Notes: generated by a model from the sequence alone, not told the origin. Positions 41,847 to 51,850 are shown, counted from the first letter of the stretch. The stretch: 64,000 bases of DNA from Clostridia bacterium (GCA_017538255.1 JAFYJD010000010.1:183201-247200); one strand, 5' to 3'. Translations and numbers: made by a program.

Positions 41847-43148
41847 ATGCTTGATATCAAAACCGATAAACGCTTCGACGGCATAGAAAAGTTTACGACC
41901 AAGATATGGCTCGCCACGCCGACTATGCACGGCGAGGAGCAGAAATGGGTCGACGAAGCGATACGCACCAACTGGGTATCAACAGTCGGCGCAAACATAA
42001 ACGAGGCGGAGCGCATCACCGCCGAGATGATAGGCGTCAAAAATGCCGTCGGTCTTTCCTGCGGCACCGCCGCGCTGCATCTTGCGATCAAACTCTGCGG
42101 CGAAAAACTCTACGGACAGCCGAGGGCGGGGCACGGCACGCTCGAAGGCCGCCGTGTTTTTTGTTCGGACATGACCTTCGACGCGACGGTAAACCCGATC
42201 GCGTACGAGGGCGGCGAAGCGGTATTCATCGATACCGAGTACGATACGTGGAATATGGATCCCGACGCGCTCGAGAAGGCGTTCGAACTCTATCCCGACG
42301 TTCGTCTTGTGGTGCTCGTTCATTTGTACGGCACGCCCGCGAAGATCGACAGGATACGCGAGATCTGCTCAAAACATGGTGCGCTCATCGTCGAGGACGC
42401 CGCTGAATCCTTCCTTGCCACCTATAAGGGCGTTCAAACGGGCTGCTTTGGCGATGTTTCCGCGATCAGTTTCAACGGCAACAAACTCATAACGGGAAGC
42501 GCCGGCGGTATGCTGCTTGTGAACGATTCCGACTGGGCAAACAAGGCGCGCAAATGGTCCACCCAATCCCGCGAGGACGCACCGTGGTATCAGCACGAGG
42601 AGATGGGCTACAACTACCGTATGAGCAATATCATCGCGGGCGTGGTGCGCGGTCAGCTTCCGTATGCCGAGGAACACCGCCTGCAAAAAAAAGCGATCTA
42701 CGAGCGTTATAAAGAGGGGTTGAAAGATTTGCCGGTGCAGATGAATCCCTATGAAGAAACGGTCGCAGAGCCGAACTTCTGGCTGTCCTGTATGCTTATC
42801 GACAGAAACGCTATGTGCCGTCAAGTCCGAAGCGAAAAGGAGAGCCTCTATATCGGCGAAAGCGGCAAGACCTGCCCGAGCGAGATACTCGACGCGCTCG
42901 CCGCATTCAACGCCGAGGGGCGACCGATCTGGAAGCCGATGCATATGCAGCCGATATATCGCGCCAACGCATTCATCACCAAGCACGGCAACGGCAGGGC
43001 GCGCAGCAACGCCTATATCGCAGAAACGGGCGCCGTGGACGTGGGCATGGACATCTTCGAGCGCGGCGTCTGCCTGCCGAGCGACAATAAGATGACGCCC
43101 GAACAGCAGGAGAGGATTATTGAGATTATTCACAGGTGCTTCATCTGA
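41847..43148 (+). CDS. DegT/DnrJ/EryC1-family aminotransferase (PglE-like)
   Basis: A 433-residue PLP-dependent sugar aminotransferase. PLP Lys is in SFNGNKLITGSAGGM; also GLSCGTAALHLA, VLVHLYGTP and VEDAAESF. It converts a keto-sugar nucleotide to the amino sugar; with PglC/PglD/PglA-like genes following, UDP-4-amino-4,6-dideoxy-GlcNAc (bacillosamine path) is the likeliest product. Start: ATG 41847 with GAGGGA seven bases upstream; ATG 41832 or 41802 are less supported. The 4,6-dehydratase (PglF) is not in this cluster. Confidence 0.85.
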   Translation: MLDIKTDKRFDGIEKFTTKIWLATPTMHGEEQKWVDEAIRTNWVSTVGANINEAERITAEMIGVKNAVGLSCGTAALHLAIKLCGEKLYGQPRAGHGTLEGRRVFCSDMTFDATVNPIAYEGGEAVFIDTEYDTWNMDPDALEKAFELYPDVRLVVLVHLYGTPAKIDRIREICSKHGALIVEDAAESFLATYKGVQTGCFGDVSAISFNGNKLITGSAGGMLLVNDSDWANKARKWSTQSREDAPWYQHEEMGYNYRMSNIIAGVVRGQLPYAEEHRLQKKAIYERYKEGLKDLPVQMNPYEETVAEPNFWLSCMLIDRNAMCRQVRSEKESLYIGESGKTCPSEILDALAAFNAEGRPIWKPMHMQPIYRANAFITKHGNGRARSNAYIAETGAVDVGMDIFERGVCLPSDNKMTPEQQERIIEIIHRCFI

Positions 43149-43265
43149 TCGGCTGAATGTGACTGAGGGCGTAGATAGGTAGATACCGTATCGGCTGGAT
43201 AAGGATGATGGGTTTAGATCGACCTTTGCTGCATATGCATAAGGGTCGTAGATTGGGGAACATAG

Positions 43266-43994
43266 ATGATAATAGTTTGGATTATCCTTTTGATTATCGC
43301 GATTGCGTTTGTTGTAGGCGCGATTGCCGTCTTAGCAGATGCAATCGGGAAGAAGGACAGTAAGCATAAGCCATTCGGTCCATATGAGCGGTTTGTAAAG
43401 CGTGGATTGGACGCGTTTCTTGCTACCGGTGCACTTATAGTTCTTTCCCCTGTGTTGCTTATCACAGCGGTATTGGTACGTGTGAAACTCGGTAGTCCTG
43501 TGTTGTTCATACAAGAAAGGCCCGGCAGGGACGGAAAGATATTTAAACTCTATAAGTTTAGGACAATGACCGACGATAGAGATGAAAATGGAGAGCTGCT
43601 TCCGGACGATCAACGACTTCCGGCGTTCGGACAGAAACTCAGGTCAACTTCCCTCGATGAGCTGCCCGAGCTGATCAATATGATAAAGGGCGATATGGCT
43701 GTGGTTGGTCCGAGACCCCTGCTGGTTAGATATCTCCAACGCTATAATGCGCATCAGGCAAGACGACATGAAGTCCGTCCGGGGTTTACAGGGCTTGCTC
43801 AGGTCCGAGGCAGAAATGCCATATCTTGGGAAGAAAAATTTGATTGGGATGTTAAATATGTCGATAACATCACGTTTAAGAGCGATTTTAAGATCGTTTT
43901 GGATACGATAAAGACGGTTATTAAACGGGAAGGTATTTCTGGCGGCGAGTCTGCTACAATGACTGAGTTTATGGGGAGCAATATTGATGAATAG
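43266..43994 (+). CDS. Undecaprenyl-phosphate sugar phosphotransferase (PglC-like)
   Basis: A 242-residue monotopic sugar transferase. N-terminal hydrophobic helix (IIVWIILLIIAIAFVVGAIAV in parts), a second membrane dip (RGLDAFLATGALIVLSPVL), then the family core: FIQERPGRDGKIFKLYKFRTM with catalytic Arg/Glu, TSLDELPELINMIKGDM, and GPRPLL. It moves a sugar phosphate from UDP to undecaprenyl phosphate to start glycan assembly. It lies ahead of pglD-like and pglA-like genes. GGGGAA precedes the start. Confidence 0.9.
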   Translation: MIIVWIILLIIAIAFVVGAIAVLADAIGKKDSKHKPFGPYERFVKRGLDAFLATGALIVLSPVLLITAVLVRVKLGSPVLFIQERPGRDGKIFKLYKFRTMTDDRDENGELLPDDQRLPAFGQKLRSTSLDELPELINMIKGDMAVVGPRPLLVRYLQRYNAHQARRHEVRPGFTGLAQVRGRNAISWEEKFDWDVKYVDNITFKSDFKIVLDTIKTVIKREGISGGESATMTEFMGSNIDE

Positions 43995-44583
43995 GCTTAT
44001 TATCATTGGTGCTTCAGGGCACGGAAAGGTTGTCGCCGATATCGCCGCATTAAATGGGTATAAAGACATCGTTTTTCTTGATGACGATGAAACTGTGAAA
44101 GAGTGCGCGGGTTATCCGGTCGTTGGAAAAAGTGCAGAAGCACCGGAGGGAGAAATCTTTGTCGCGGTTGGTAATGCAGAGACTCGTCAGAGATTGATGA
44201 CCAATTACAAAGATAGAGAGCAACCTGTTCTTATCCATCCTTCTGCTGTAGTAGCGAAGAATGTCCAAATAGGATCTGGTTCTGTAGTTATGGCCGGAGC
44301 GGTGATCAACCCTGGAGCGATAATCGGAAAAGGGTGCATTATCAATACAAGTTCATCTGTTGATCATGACTGCATCATAGATGACTTTTGCCATATTTCT
44401 GTTGGCGCTCATTTGGCTGGAACAGTAACGGTGGGTGAATGTACATGGATAGGAACAGGGGTGACAGTTAGCAACAATGTCAATATCTGTGGGGGTTGCA
44501 TGATCGGTGCAGGCGCCGTAGTGATTAAGGATATAAGCATTTCGGGCACATATATTGGTGTGCCGGCAAAGATAAAGAATTGA
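43987..44583 (+). CDS. PglD/NeuD-like sugar O/N-acetyltransferase
   Basis: A 198-residue left-handed β-helix acetyltransferase. N-terminal Rossmann part (RLIIIGASGHGKVVADIA), hexapeptide repeats from ~85, and catalytic His in VDHDCIIDDFCHISVG. PglD makes UDP-diacetylbacillosamine. Start ATG 43987 after GGGGAG overlaps the transferase end; TTG 43984 is the alternative. GC is lower than the aminotransferase gene. Confidence 0.85.
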   Translation: MNRLIIIGASGHGKVVADIAALNGYKDIVFLDDDETVKECAGYPVVGKSAEAPEGEIFVAVGNAETRQRLMTNYKDREQPVLIHPSAVVAKNVQIGSGSVVMAGAVINPGAIIGKGCIINTSSSVDHDCIIDDFCHISVGAHLAGTVTVGECTWIGTGVTVSNNVNICGGCMIGAGAVVIKDISISGTYIGVPAKIKN

Positions 44584-44593
44584 GGAAGAGAAA

Positions 44594-45685
44594 ATGCGAG
44601 TTCTGTTTTTAGCCAATATTGGACTTGGACTGTATAAATTTAGACGTGAGTTGCTCGAAGCGCTTGTGAAAGAGAACGAAGTTTTTTTCTGCATCCCGGA
44701 AGATGAATTCGTTGAGCCAATCAAGGATATAGGTTGCCGGTTTATCGCTTGTCCTCTTATGGACCGCCATGGCACAAATCCTATTCATGAACTAAAACTG
44801 ATTCGTTTCTATAAAAAAGTTCTTAGAGACATAAAACCGGACATCGTATTTACCTATACGATCAAGCCTAATGCCTATGGCGGAATGGCTTGTGCAAGTC
44901 TTGGAGTTCCATATGTGGCAAATGTCACGGGCTTGGGGACTGCGATAGAGAATGGCGGATTGATGCAAAAAATCAGCCTCACGCTCTACAAAAGGGGTCT
45001 GCGTAAGGCACAGAAGGTCTTCTTCCAGAATACCGAGAACCGCGACTTTATGCTAAGCCATGGTGCGGTTAAAGGTGCATATGATATGCTCCCCGGATCC
45101 GGTGTAAATCTTCAGCAATATGAAGTTTTCAACTATCCGGATGGGAACACGGTGGATTTCGTCTTCATTGCACGAGTCATGAAGGAAAAGGGAATCGATC
45201 AGTATATTGACGCTGCGAAGGAGATAAAGAAACGGCACCCGGAGACGAGATTTCACATCTGCGGTTTTTGTGAGCAGGATTATGAAGGCCTATTAAAAGA
45301 ACTGACCGATAACGGTACTGTTATTTACCATGGCCTTGTTGCGGATATGAAGCCTATCTATCAGATGGTTTCCTGCACCGTTCACCCCACATACTACCCT
45401 GAAGGGCTGAGCAACGTCCTTCTTGAGAGCGCGGCGTCAGGGCGTCCGATAATCACAACGGACAGGAGCGGCTGTCGTGAGGTTGTGGAGGATGGGGTTA
45501 ACGGCTATGTGGTCAAGCAGCAGGATAGTAAGGACCTTATAGAAAAGATCGAAAAATTCTTGGGTTTGAGTATTGAAGAGCGCAAGGCTATGGGGCTTGC
45601 AGGACGTGCAAAGGTGGAGCGAGAGTTTGATCGGCGGATAGTTATTCAGAAGTATCTCGAAGAAGTAGAGCGGGTCAGGCACTAA
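44594..45685 (+). CDS. GT4 glycosyltransferase (PglA-like)
   Basis: A 363-residue GT-B enzyme. N-terminal MRVLFLANIGLGLYKFRRELLEAL, C-terminal donor domain with FIARVMKEKGIDQYIDA, the EX7E region YYPEGLSNVLLESAASGRPII (in parts) and RSGCREVVEDG. It resembles PglA, which adds GalNAc to undecaprenyl-PP-diNAcBac. The acceptor and donor cannot be fixed. Last gene of the cluster; about 240 bases of low-GC DNA follow, including an imperfect hairpin near 45820-45855 and no gene. Confidence 0.87.
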   Translation: MRVLFLANIGLGLYKFRRELLEALVKENEVFFCIPEDEFVEPIKDIGCRFIACPLMDRHGTNPIHELKLIRFYKKVLRDIKPDIVFTYTIKPNAYGGMACASLGVPYVANVTGLGTAIENGGLMQKISLTLYKRGLRKAQKVFFQNTENRDFMLSHGAVKGAYDMLPGSGVNLQQYEVFNYPDGNTVDFVFIARVMKEKGIDQYIDAAKEIKKRHPETRFHICGFCEQDYEGLLKELTDNGTVIYHGLVADMKPIYQMVSCTVHPTYYPEGLSNVLLESAASGRPIITTDRSGCREVVEDGVNGYVVKQQDSKDLIEKIEKFLGLSIEERKAMGLAGRAKVEREFDRRIVIQKYLEEVERVRH

Positions 45686-45923
45686 TGGATTATAAAAACA
45701 TATTGAAAACTATCAGATTCCGTGTAGCCGTATTAAATGCCCTGTTTTTTAGTTGATTCAATTATGATTCAACTACAATACACAGAATGAAATTGGGCAG
45801 AAAACTAAACAGGGAAAGCCCGCAGCGCTTTGCGGCGTTCTTTGGGCTGAAGTAAGCGGTATTTATGGTGGACGCGAGAGCGGCAGTACAAATACTAAAG
45901 AATAAGATTTGGAGGAAAAGGAA

Positions 45924-46658
45924 ATGAAAAAGAAGATTTACTATTATTTAAGAGAAGAACGGTTTGACGAAAGCACTTTTATTGAAAAGTATGCCGATAT
46001 GTATTTTGAAAGCGATGAAAGCGATGAAAGCGATGAAAACCTTCCGTGTCCGTTTCCGTTTTTGAATAAGACAACGCAAGACGATGAAAACAAAATTCTT
46101 AATCTACTTGAAAAAGACTACAAATGGACTTGTGAAGATGTACTTAATATTCTTGTGTGGAAAACAGGTGCAAAGGAGTATAAGTATTCTGATGATGAGA
46201 TAACGCTTACTCCGCCAGGCAGAGAGGAAACGAATATTACCAACCTCGCAAAAAAGATAGTTGAGGAACAAGCTGATCTGCGAAAAAAAGCCTCAGAGTG
46301 CTGTTTTGCTGAAGCATACAAAAGTATTCTTGATATTGTTGTTGAGAGCGAAGCTAAAAACATAGGGACTGTTTATTGCATAACTCTATTATTCTTCTTG
46401 TCAATGGGCAAGATTGCTATTTATGACAAACAAGCACACAAAAGTTTGCTTGCAATTAAGAATTGTGTACTGCCTGGCAAGTCTGTAGGATATTTAACAC
46501 CGCCGGATAAAACAGCTAAAAAGAAAGTTGCTGAAATGTATGACGAGTTTTATCAAATGCTAATTGAGCTATTTCCCGATTATCCTGATTGCGACATCCC
46601 ATGCAAGAGGAATATAGATCGCGCTCTTTGGGTATACGGACACTACTTTGAGGTTTAG
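45924..46658 (+). CDS. Hypothetical acidic protein, low GC
   Basis: A 244-residue protein of no family I recognise. Start ATG 45924 with GGAGGAAAAGG upstream; the frame from 45909 begins inside this site. An acidic stretch with a nine-base unit repeated three times (ESDESDESDE) follows residue 30. Cys residues (CPFP, CCFAEA, PDCDIPCKR) are few; the C-terminal half is helical with LFFLSMG. Much lower GC than its surroundings, so probably acquired. It stands between the glycan cluster and an rtcB stump. Confidence 0.7.
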   Translation: MKKKIYYYLREERFDESTFIEKYADMYFESDESDESDENLPCPFPFLNKTTQDDENKILNLLEKDYKWTCEDVLNILVWKTGAKEYKYSDDEITLTPPGREETNITNLAKKIVEEQADLRKKASECCFAEAYKSILDIVVESEAKNIGTVYCITLLFFLSMGKIAIYDKQAHKSLLAIKNCVLPGKSVGYLTPPDKTAKKKVAEMYDEFYQMLIELFPDYPDCDIPCKRNIDRALWVYGHYFEV

Positions 46659-46668
46659 GAGAAACAGC

Positions 46669-46920
46669 ATGCTAACGATCCCCGGCACATACACCACAGC
46701 AATAATCTACACCGACGAACTCGAGCCCTCCGCGGAGGGGCAGATTCGTGCGCTTTGCGATCAGCCGTTTGCGGCGGGCTCGAAGATACGCATTATGCCG
46801 GACGTTCACACGGGCAAGGGCTGCACCATCGGCATGACCATAACGGTCGGCGAATACATTGTTCCGAACATTGTGGGCGTGGACATCGGCTGCGGAATGG
46901 ACGTTGTGCGCCACATATAA
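46669..46920 (+). pseudogene. RtcB RNA ligase remnant (N-terminal fragment)
   Basis: 83 codons matching the start of RtcB: IMPDVHTGKGCTIGMTITVG and VPNIVGVDIGCGMDVV with its metal-site Asp and Cys. Complete RtcB is about 380-480 residues; this frame stops right after the CGM motif. AGGAG precedes ATG 46669. The fragment cannot be active, as later His ligands and the guanylation His are missing. The 46921-46986 stretch shows no further match. Confidence 0.8.
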
Positions 46921-46986
46921 ACGGCAGCGCCTCATCAAAAACAAATAAATATATTTCGAGATGGGGCGGTTTTGCAAAGAAAAACC

Positions 46987-47125
46987 TTGCCATTTGCCTC
47001 TCGCGGTGATATAATAGTCGGGCTTGAAATAACTCACCCGCGCGGATTATCGGGACCTGTGCCGTTGATCGGTTCCCCGTTAAGGCGAAGCGCGGGGCGG
47101 AAATCAAAAACAGGAGGTTTTATTT
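46987..47125 (+). promoter_or_regulatory. Promoter and leader of rpsB
   Basis: TTGCCA (46987-46992) and TATAAT (47010-47015), spacer 17, then about 100 bases of leader. The leader has a CCCCG (47080s) / CGGGG (47090s) hairpin without T-run; S2 autoregulation of rpsB is known in other bacteria, but I cannot assign a named leader family. Confidence 0.6.
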
Positions 47126-47872
47126 ATGTCAGTTATTTCTATGAAGCAACTGCTTGAAGCAGGCGTACATTTCGGTCATCAGACCCGTCGTTGGAACCCG
47201 AAGATGAAGGAATACATCTTCACCGAGCGCAACGGCATCTACATTATCGACCTTTCCAAAACCGTCAAAAAGATAGACGAAGCCTATAGTTTCGTTCGTG
47301 ATGTTGCGATGAACAACGGCTCTGTTCTTTTCGTCGGCACCAAGAAGCAGGCGCAGGAGAGCATCGAACAGGAAGCAAAGCGCTGCGAAATGTTCTATGT
47401 CAACCAGCGTTGGCTCGGCGGTCTTCTCACCAACTTCAAAACCATCCAGACCCGTATCGCAAAACTCAACGAGATCAACAAGATGGAAGAGAACGGCGAT
47501 TTCGATCTGCTTCCCAAAAAGGAAGTCATCAAACTCTGCGCGCTCCGCGAAAAGTTGATGAAGAACCTCGGCGGCATCAAAGAAATGAAGAAACTGCCCA
47601 GTTGTCTTTTTGTAGTAGACCCCCGCAAGGAGCATATCGCGGTCCTCGAAGCACGCACCCTCGGTATCCCGATCGTTGCGATCGTAGACACCAACTGCGA
47701 TCCCGATGACGTCGATTACGTCATTCCCGGCAACGACGACGCGATCCGCGCTGTAAAACTCATCGCTTCCAAGATGGCGGACGCGGTCCTCGAAGGCAAG
47801 CAGGGCGAGCAGATGACCGATTCCGAAGCAGATGAGGATGAGGAAACTGAACCCGAAGTCGATAACTTCTGA
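47126..47872 (+). CDS. rpsB: 30S ribosomal protein S2
   Basis: A 248-residue S2. Signatures: [27 protein letters not shown] (in parts), [37 protein letters not shown] and [20 protein letters not shown] (in parts). An acidic C-terminal tail follows. AGGAGG before the ATG. Codon use is typical of highly expressed genes. Confidence 0.97.
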   Translation: MSVISMKQLLEAGVHFGHQTRRWNPKMKEYIFTERNGIYIIDLSKTVKKIDEAYSFVRDVAMNNGSVLFVGTKKQAQESIEQEAKRCEMFYVNQRWLGGLLTNFKTIQTRIAKLNEINKMEENGDFDLLPKKEVIKLCALREKLMKNLGGIKEMKKLPSCLFVVDPRKEHIAVLEARTLGIPIVAIVDTNCDPDDVDYVIPGNDDAIRAVKLIASKMADAVLEGKQGEQMTDSEADEDEETEPEVDNF

Positions 47873-47891
47873 TTTTTCACCGTTGACTAAT

Positions 47892-47916
47892 CGAAAGGGA
47901 GGAATCCTCCCTTTCG
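47892..47916 (+). terminator. Hairpin between rpsB and tsf
   Basis: CGAAAGGGAGG (47892-47902) and CCTCCCTTTCG (47906-47916) form an 11-bp stem with AAT loop. No T-run follows, so it may only attenuate or protect mRNA. Confidence 0.6.
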
Positions 47917-47949
47917 TCATAAAAATACATTAAACCGGAGGATAATTCA

Positions 47950-48831
47950 ATGGAATTCACCGCAAAAGACGTAATGGCGCTGCGCGAGCGTTCGGGCGCA
48001 GGTATGATGGATTGCAAAAAGGCGCTCAATGAGTGCGATGGCGATATCGATAAGGCGCTGGACTATCTGCGCGAAAAGAGCCTTGCGGCTTCCGCAAAGA
48101 AGGCTTCCCGCATCGCTGCGGAAGGTCTTGTTGACTGCCTCGTATGCGAAAAGTGCGGCGTTGGCGTCATCATCGAGGTCAACTGCGAGACCGACTTCGT
48201 TGCAAAGACCGACGATTTCAAGGCGCTTGTTGCAAATATGGCAAAGCACGTTGCCAAGATGAACCCCGCTTCCGTCGAGCAGATGATGGAGCAGCAGTAC
48301 TCCGAGGATGAGACCAAGACCGTTTCTCAGGTCATCAACGAAGCCGTTGCCAAGATCGGCGAAAAGATTACCATTCGCCGTTTCAACCGCATTGAAGGCA
48401 TTGTGGATACATACGTCCACCTCGGCGGCAAGATCGGCGTCCTGCTCCAGATCAGCAACAATGAGCATCCCGCAATTGCGCACGATGTTTCTATGCAGAT
48501 CGCGGCCGCAAAGCCCACTTGCCTCAACAGGGCGGATTGCGACGAGGCAGAACTCGAGCACGAGCGTGAGATCCTTCGCGCGCAGGCTCTCGAAGAAGGC
48601 AAGCCCGCCGCCATCATCGACAAGATGGTCGAAGGCCGCATCCAGAAGTACTACAAAGAAGTCTGCCTGCTTGAGCAGCCCTTCGTCAAGAATCAGGAAC
48701 AGACCGTTTCCGACATGATCGGCGGCAGGTTCGAGGTCATCGGCTTCACTCGCTTCGAGATGGGCGAAGGCCTTGAAAAGCGTAGCGACAACTTCGCGGA
48801 AGAAGTTATGGCGCAGACCAAGAAGGCATAA
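47950..48831 (+). CDS. tsf: Elongation factor Ts
   Basis: A 293-residue EF-Ts, the nucleotide exchange factor of EF-Tu. [30 protein letters not shown] and the family's core and C-terminal regions are visible. In operon with rpsB, 77 bases apart with the intervening hairpin. GGAGG precedes the ATG. Confidence 0.97.
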   Translation: MEFTAKDVMALRERSGAGMMDCKKALNECDGDIDKALDYLREKSLAASAKKASRIAAEGLVDCLVCEKCGVGVIIEVNCETDFVAKTDDFKALVANMAKHVAKMNPASVEQMMEQQYSEDETKTVSQVINEAVAKIGEKITIRRFNRIEGIVDTYVHLGGKIGVLLQISNNEHPAIAHDVSMQIAAAKPTCLNRADCDEAELEHEREILRAQALEEGKPAAIIDKMVEGRIQKYYKEVCLLEQPFVKNQEQTVSDMIGGRFEVIGFTRFEMGEGLEKRSDNFAEEVMAQTKKA

Positions 48832-48848
48832 TAAAAAGACCGATACAG

Positions 48849-48880
48849 AACGGAGAAAGCAGCCGCTTTCTCCGTTTTTT
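48849..48880 (+). terminator. Terminator after rpsB-tsf
   Basis: AACGGAGAAAGC (48849-48860) pairs with GCTTTCTCCGTT (48865-48876), loop AGCC, followed by more T. Confidence 0.92.
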
Positions 48881-49008
48881 GTTCGCTCGTCGACCGAAAG
48901 CATATGCCTCGGCGGGGGAGGGGCGAGCATAACCGCATATGTGCGGAGATGAACCGCCCTTAAATCAAAGGTTCATAACTGCGCGCAAGATAGTATAATA
49001 AATAAGAT

Positions 49009-49038
49009 GCCCCCGGGTGCGTTTGCAACCGGGGGGCG
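49009..49038 (-). terminator. Terminator of the dockerin-protease gene
   Basis: GCCCCCGG and CCGGGGGGC pair around a 12-base loop just past the gene's stop; T-rich on the minus strand afterwards. Confidence 0.55.
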
Positions 49039-49064
49039 TTCAGTTGATAGGTTAATTGCGGTCA

Positions 49065-51047
49065 TCAAAACCCAAGCGCATAGCGCAGGATAAACGCAAC
49101 ATCGGAGATGTCAATTATACCGTCTTCGTCAAAGTCGCCGTGCTCGATCGCGTATTCCGTGGACTCGATGATGCCGAGTGCCATACGCATCGCAAGAACA
49201 ACGTCCGTGATATCAACAGTACCGTTGCCGTCAACATCGCCGTCCGCGGTATTAAGCGAACTAAAGTATTCGATATTGTCGATCTTCACGCAGTCATCAC
49301 CTTTGTTGGCAGACTCGTCCTTGATGAACGACCATGTAAAGATGTAGGTATCGTCGGCGGGTGCAGTAAAGGTGTAAGATTTCCACGTTTTAACGCCGGT
49401 GCCGGACTTCTTTAATTGTTCATCGCCGTTGACATAGAATTTGAAGAAATCGTAGTTGGCTTCGCTGCTTACAAGGTACTCAAAGGTGAGCGTTTCTCCC
49501 GCGAGCATCTGTAGCGCCGTGGTAAGACTGGAGGTGGTATCGTTATTGCCCGCATTGCCGCTCATAGCATAATAGCGATCGCCGTCTTCGACCGCGACAA
49601 ACGGATAATCCTCGTCGGTGCCGAAAGCGAGCATACCTGTGTCAACATTGAGCGCATCGCGCAGCGTGGTGTCCTCGGTAACGGATACGTTCGCGGTCAG
49701 GCTTGCGATATTCTCGCCGCCAATGGATACATTGCAGGTGAGCAGCGCATTGCCGACACCTACAGCGCTGATATAGCATCTGCGGTGATTGCCGGTTACG
49801 GTGAAAATGTCGGCATCGGAGGAGATCCATTCAAGTTCGTAGTTTGTGGCGTTGAATGGCTGGGGCATGAACCCTACGGACTTGATTTTGCCGAGATAGA
49901 TATCGACGGATTCGTCGGAGAGTGCATAGGCCTCAAGTTCTGTCAATTCGCCGCCAAAGAGCGACCATTCGCAGTTTACAATCTGATTGGAGTCGGGATT
50001 GGCGGGGAACTCGTCAACGGGGCTCATAACGATCGGGTACGCGGTGCCGTACGGATCGGGCCTGCCATACTTTGCGACCATTGCGTTATAGGATTCGGCA
50101 ACGGTCTCGCCGTCCTTCATATGAGTCCAGAACTCGGCTTCATATTTATAATCACCTGCGAACGAAACGTTCTGAGAGTAGCCGTAAACGCAGCCTGCGC
50201 CGGCTCTCAAAAGCGCGGAACCGGTGGTGCCTTGGCCGCCATTTTTCATACCCTGACAGATAGCCATCCATACGATGCAGTTGGAAAGATTGGTTTCGAT
50301 ATGATTTTCCACATAGCGGCCGTCGATATACGCACTATTGCCGTCTCTGACAGCCCAACCGTTGTTGTAGTCGGTGGTCGTGATGCCCGAGTTGGTTGTA
50401 AGGCAGAGATAACTGGAAGTACCGGTCTGTACGCCGTGGCTGTCATAGATAACTACGCCCTTGTCGGGATAGTTTTCAGCGATGGCAGGACCTGTCGCGC
50501 CGGCGGACTGGATCAGCGTATAGGTGCCGCCCGTGGTATCAGCGATGGATTGAGCTTCTATTTTATATTGCTCGGTGAAAGAAGAATCGTGGCCGTAATA
50601 CGGCGCGATAAGAAGCACGTTGGGCGAACCTGCGCCATCTTTTAGGGCTTTCTTGCCGCCTTTTACAACGACGATATGGTCCTCCTCGGGTACGGGGACG
50701 GCGCCGGGTGCGAGTTCGTTCCTAAGACGGTAATTGTATGCGCAATACATACCGTCAACGGTAAAGAAGAACCCGTCCTTCGTGGAATCGGAAAAACTGT
50801 CCTTATCGACGCTGTCGATGTTAAGCGCGGCATTGTAAACGGTGCGGATGACTTCGCTGCGATCGAGCCCGTTTGCGAGCGCATCGGCTTCTGCAGCATT
50901 AAGTTCAGACCAAACACGGTCAAGCATCCGCGTGGCCTTGGCTTCTTCGACCGCCGCCGAAACAACTTCCGCAAGGGATGCGACGGGGACGAGCGCAAGA
51001 ACCATAACAAACGCTATCGCCGCTGAAACGAGTCTGCGAAACTTCAT
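49065..51047 (-). CDS. Secreted caspase-fold protein with C-terminal dockerin
   Basis: A 660-residue secreted protein. Signal peptide (LVSAAIAFVMVLALVPVASLA in parts), then an α/β region with a His/Cys pair typical of caspase-like clan CD peptidases: VVIYDSHG (His204) and IVWMAICQGM (Cys264). An Ig-like domain (about 375-470) and a β-sandwich of carbohydrate-binding look (about 480-600) follow, and the end is a type I dockerin (GDVDGNGTVDITD and GDFDEDGIIDISD). Start: ATG 51047 with GGAGG seven bases upstream. It could be held by the cohesin at 2368 or another scaffoldin. Whether it is an active protease is unproven. Confidence 0.8.
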   Translation of the reverse strand: MKFRRLVSAAIAFVMVLALVPVASLAEVVSAAVEEAKATRMLDRVWSELNAAEADALANGLDRSEVIRTVYNAALNIDSVDKDSFSDSTKDGFFFTVDGMYCAYNYRLRNELAPGAVPVPEEDHIVVVKGGKKALKDGAGSPNVLLIAPYYGHDSSFTEQYKIEAQSIADTTGGTYTLIQSAGATGPAIAENYPDKGVVIYDSHGVQTGTSSYLCLTTNSGITTTDYNNGWAVRDGNSAYIDGRYVENHIETNLSNCIVWMAICQGMKNGGQGTTGSALLRAGAGCVYGYSQNVSFAGDYKYEAEFWTHMKDGETVAESYNAMVAKYGRPDPYGTAYPIVMSPVDEFPANPDSNQIVNCEWSLFGGELTELEAYALSDESVDIYLGKIKSVGFMPQPFNATNYELEWISSDADIFTVTGNHRRCYISAVGVGNALLTCNVSIGGENIASLTANVSVTEDTTLRDALNVDTGMLAFGTDEDYPFVAVEDGDRYYAMSGNAGNNDTTSSLTTALQMLAGETLTFEYLVSSEANYDFFKFYVNGDEQLKKSGTGVKTWKSYTFTAPADDTYIFTWSFIKDESANKGDDCVKIDNIEYFSSLNTADGDVDGNGTVDITDVVLAMRMALGIIESTEYAIEHGDFDEDGIIDISDVAFILRYALGF

Positions 51048-51263
51048 GGTTTTTTCCTCCAAACTGTTTATTCTGTAGACCTGTAACCCTTATCGTGCGA
51101 TGATATTCCATCGAATAATGCAATTATATCATCCCAAACAATAATTTGCAATAATTTTAATAAGAAGCAATCCTCATTCAGTTAAAAAAATCCGATAAAA
51201 AGACGGCAGCATCGCCAAAACATAATATAATCAAGAAAAACGGCAAAAAAACCAAATTCGGTA

Positions 51264-51292
51264 TTGACAAACGGAAAAAAAAACGGTACAAT
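51264..51292 (+). promoter_or_regulatory. Promoter of rplM-rpsI
   Basis: TTGACA (51264-51269) and TACAAT (51287-51292), spacer 17. A leader of about 100 bases (51300-51398) follows; an L13-type leader is known upstream of rplM in Firmicutes, but I cannot confirm its fold. Confidence 0.8.
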
Positions 51293-51398
51293 GGCAGATG
51301 TGCTTTGCTTATGGTGGAGGATTGCGGTCACCAGCCCCGTCCGTTGTCGGAAATCTTAGCAAAAAATAAGAAATTCAACACTCTTTGGAGGACATTGC

Positions 51399-51830
51399 AT
51401 GAAAAGCTATATGGCAAAAGCAGAGTCCATGGAACGCAAGTGGTACGTCGTTGATGCAGAAGGTATGGTGCTCGGCCGTCTCGCATCCCAGGTTGCCGCT
51501 ATTCTCCGTGGAAAACATAAACCGATCTTCACTCCGCACGTGGACTGCGGTGATCACGTGATTATCATCAACGCGGACAAGGTCATCCTGACCGGCCGCA
51601 AACTCGATCAGAAGATCTACTACCATCACACCGGCTATCCCGGCGGTCTCAAAGAAACCAAGTACAGAACTCTGCTCGATAAGAAGCCCGAGTTCGCCGT
51701 TCACGAGGCTGTCCGCCGTATGATGCCCAAGGGTCCCCTCGGCAAACAGATGCTCACCAAACTTCGCGTATATCGCGGCAGCGAGCATAAGCACGAGGCG
51801 CAGAAGCCCGAAACTCTCGAACTCAAGTAA
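51399..51830 (+). CDS. rplM: 50S ribosomal protein L13
   Basis: A 143-residue L13: [40 protein letters not shown], and MLPKGPLG-like [12 protein letters not shown] are visible. Standard rplM-rpsI operon. GGAGG precedes the ATG. Confidence 0.97.
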   Translation: MKSYMAKAESMERKWYVVDAEGMVLGRLASQVAAILRGKHKPIFTPHVDCGDHVIIINADKVILTGRKLDQKIYYHHTGYPGGLKETKYRTLLDKKPEFAVHEAVRRMMPKGPLGKQMLTKLRVYRGSEHKHEAQKPETLELK

Positions 51831-51850
51831 TAGGGAAGGAGATTTAGAAA

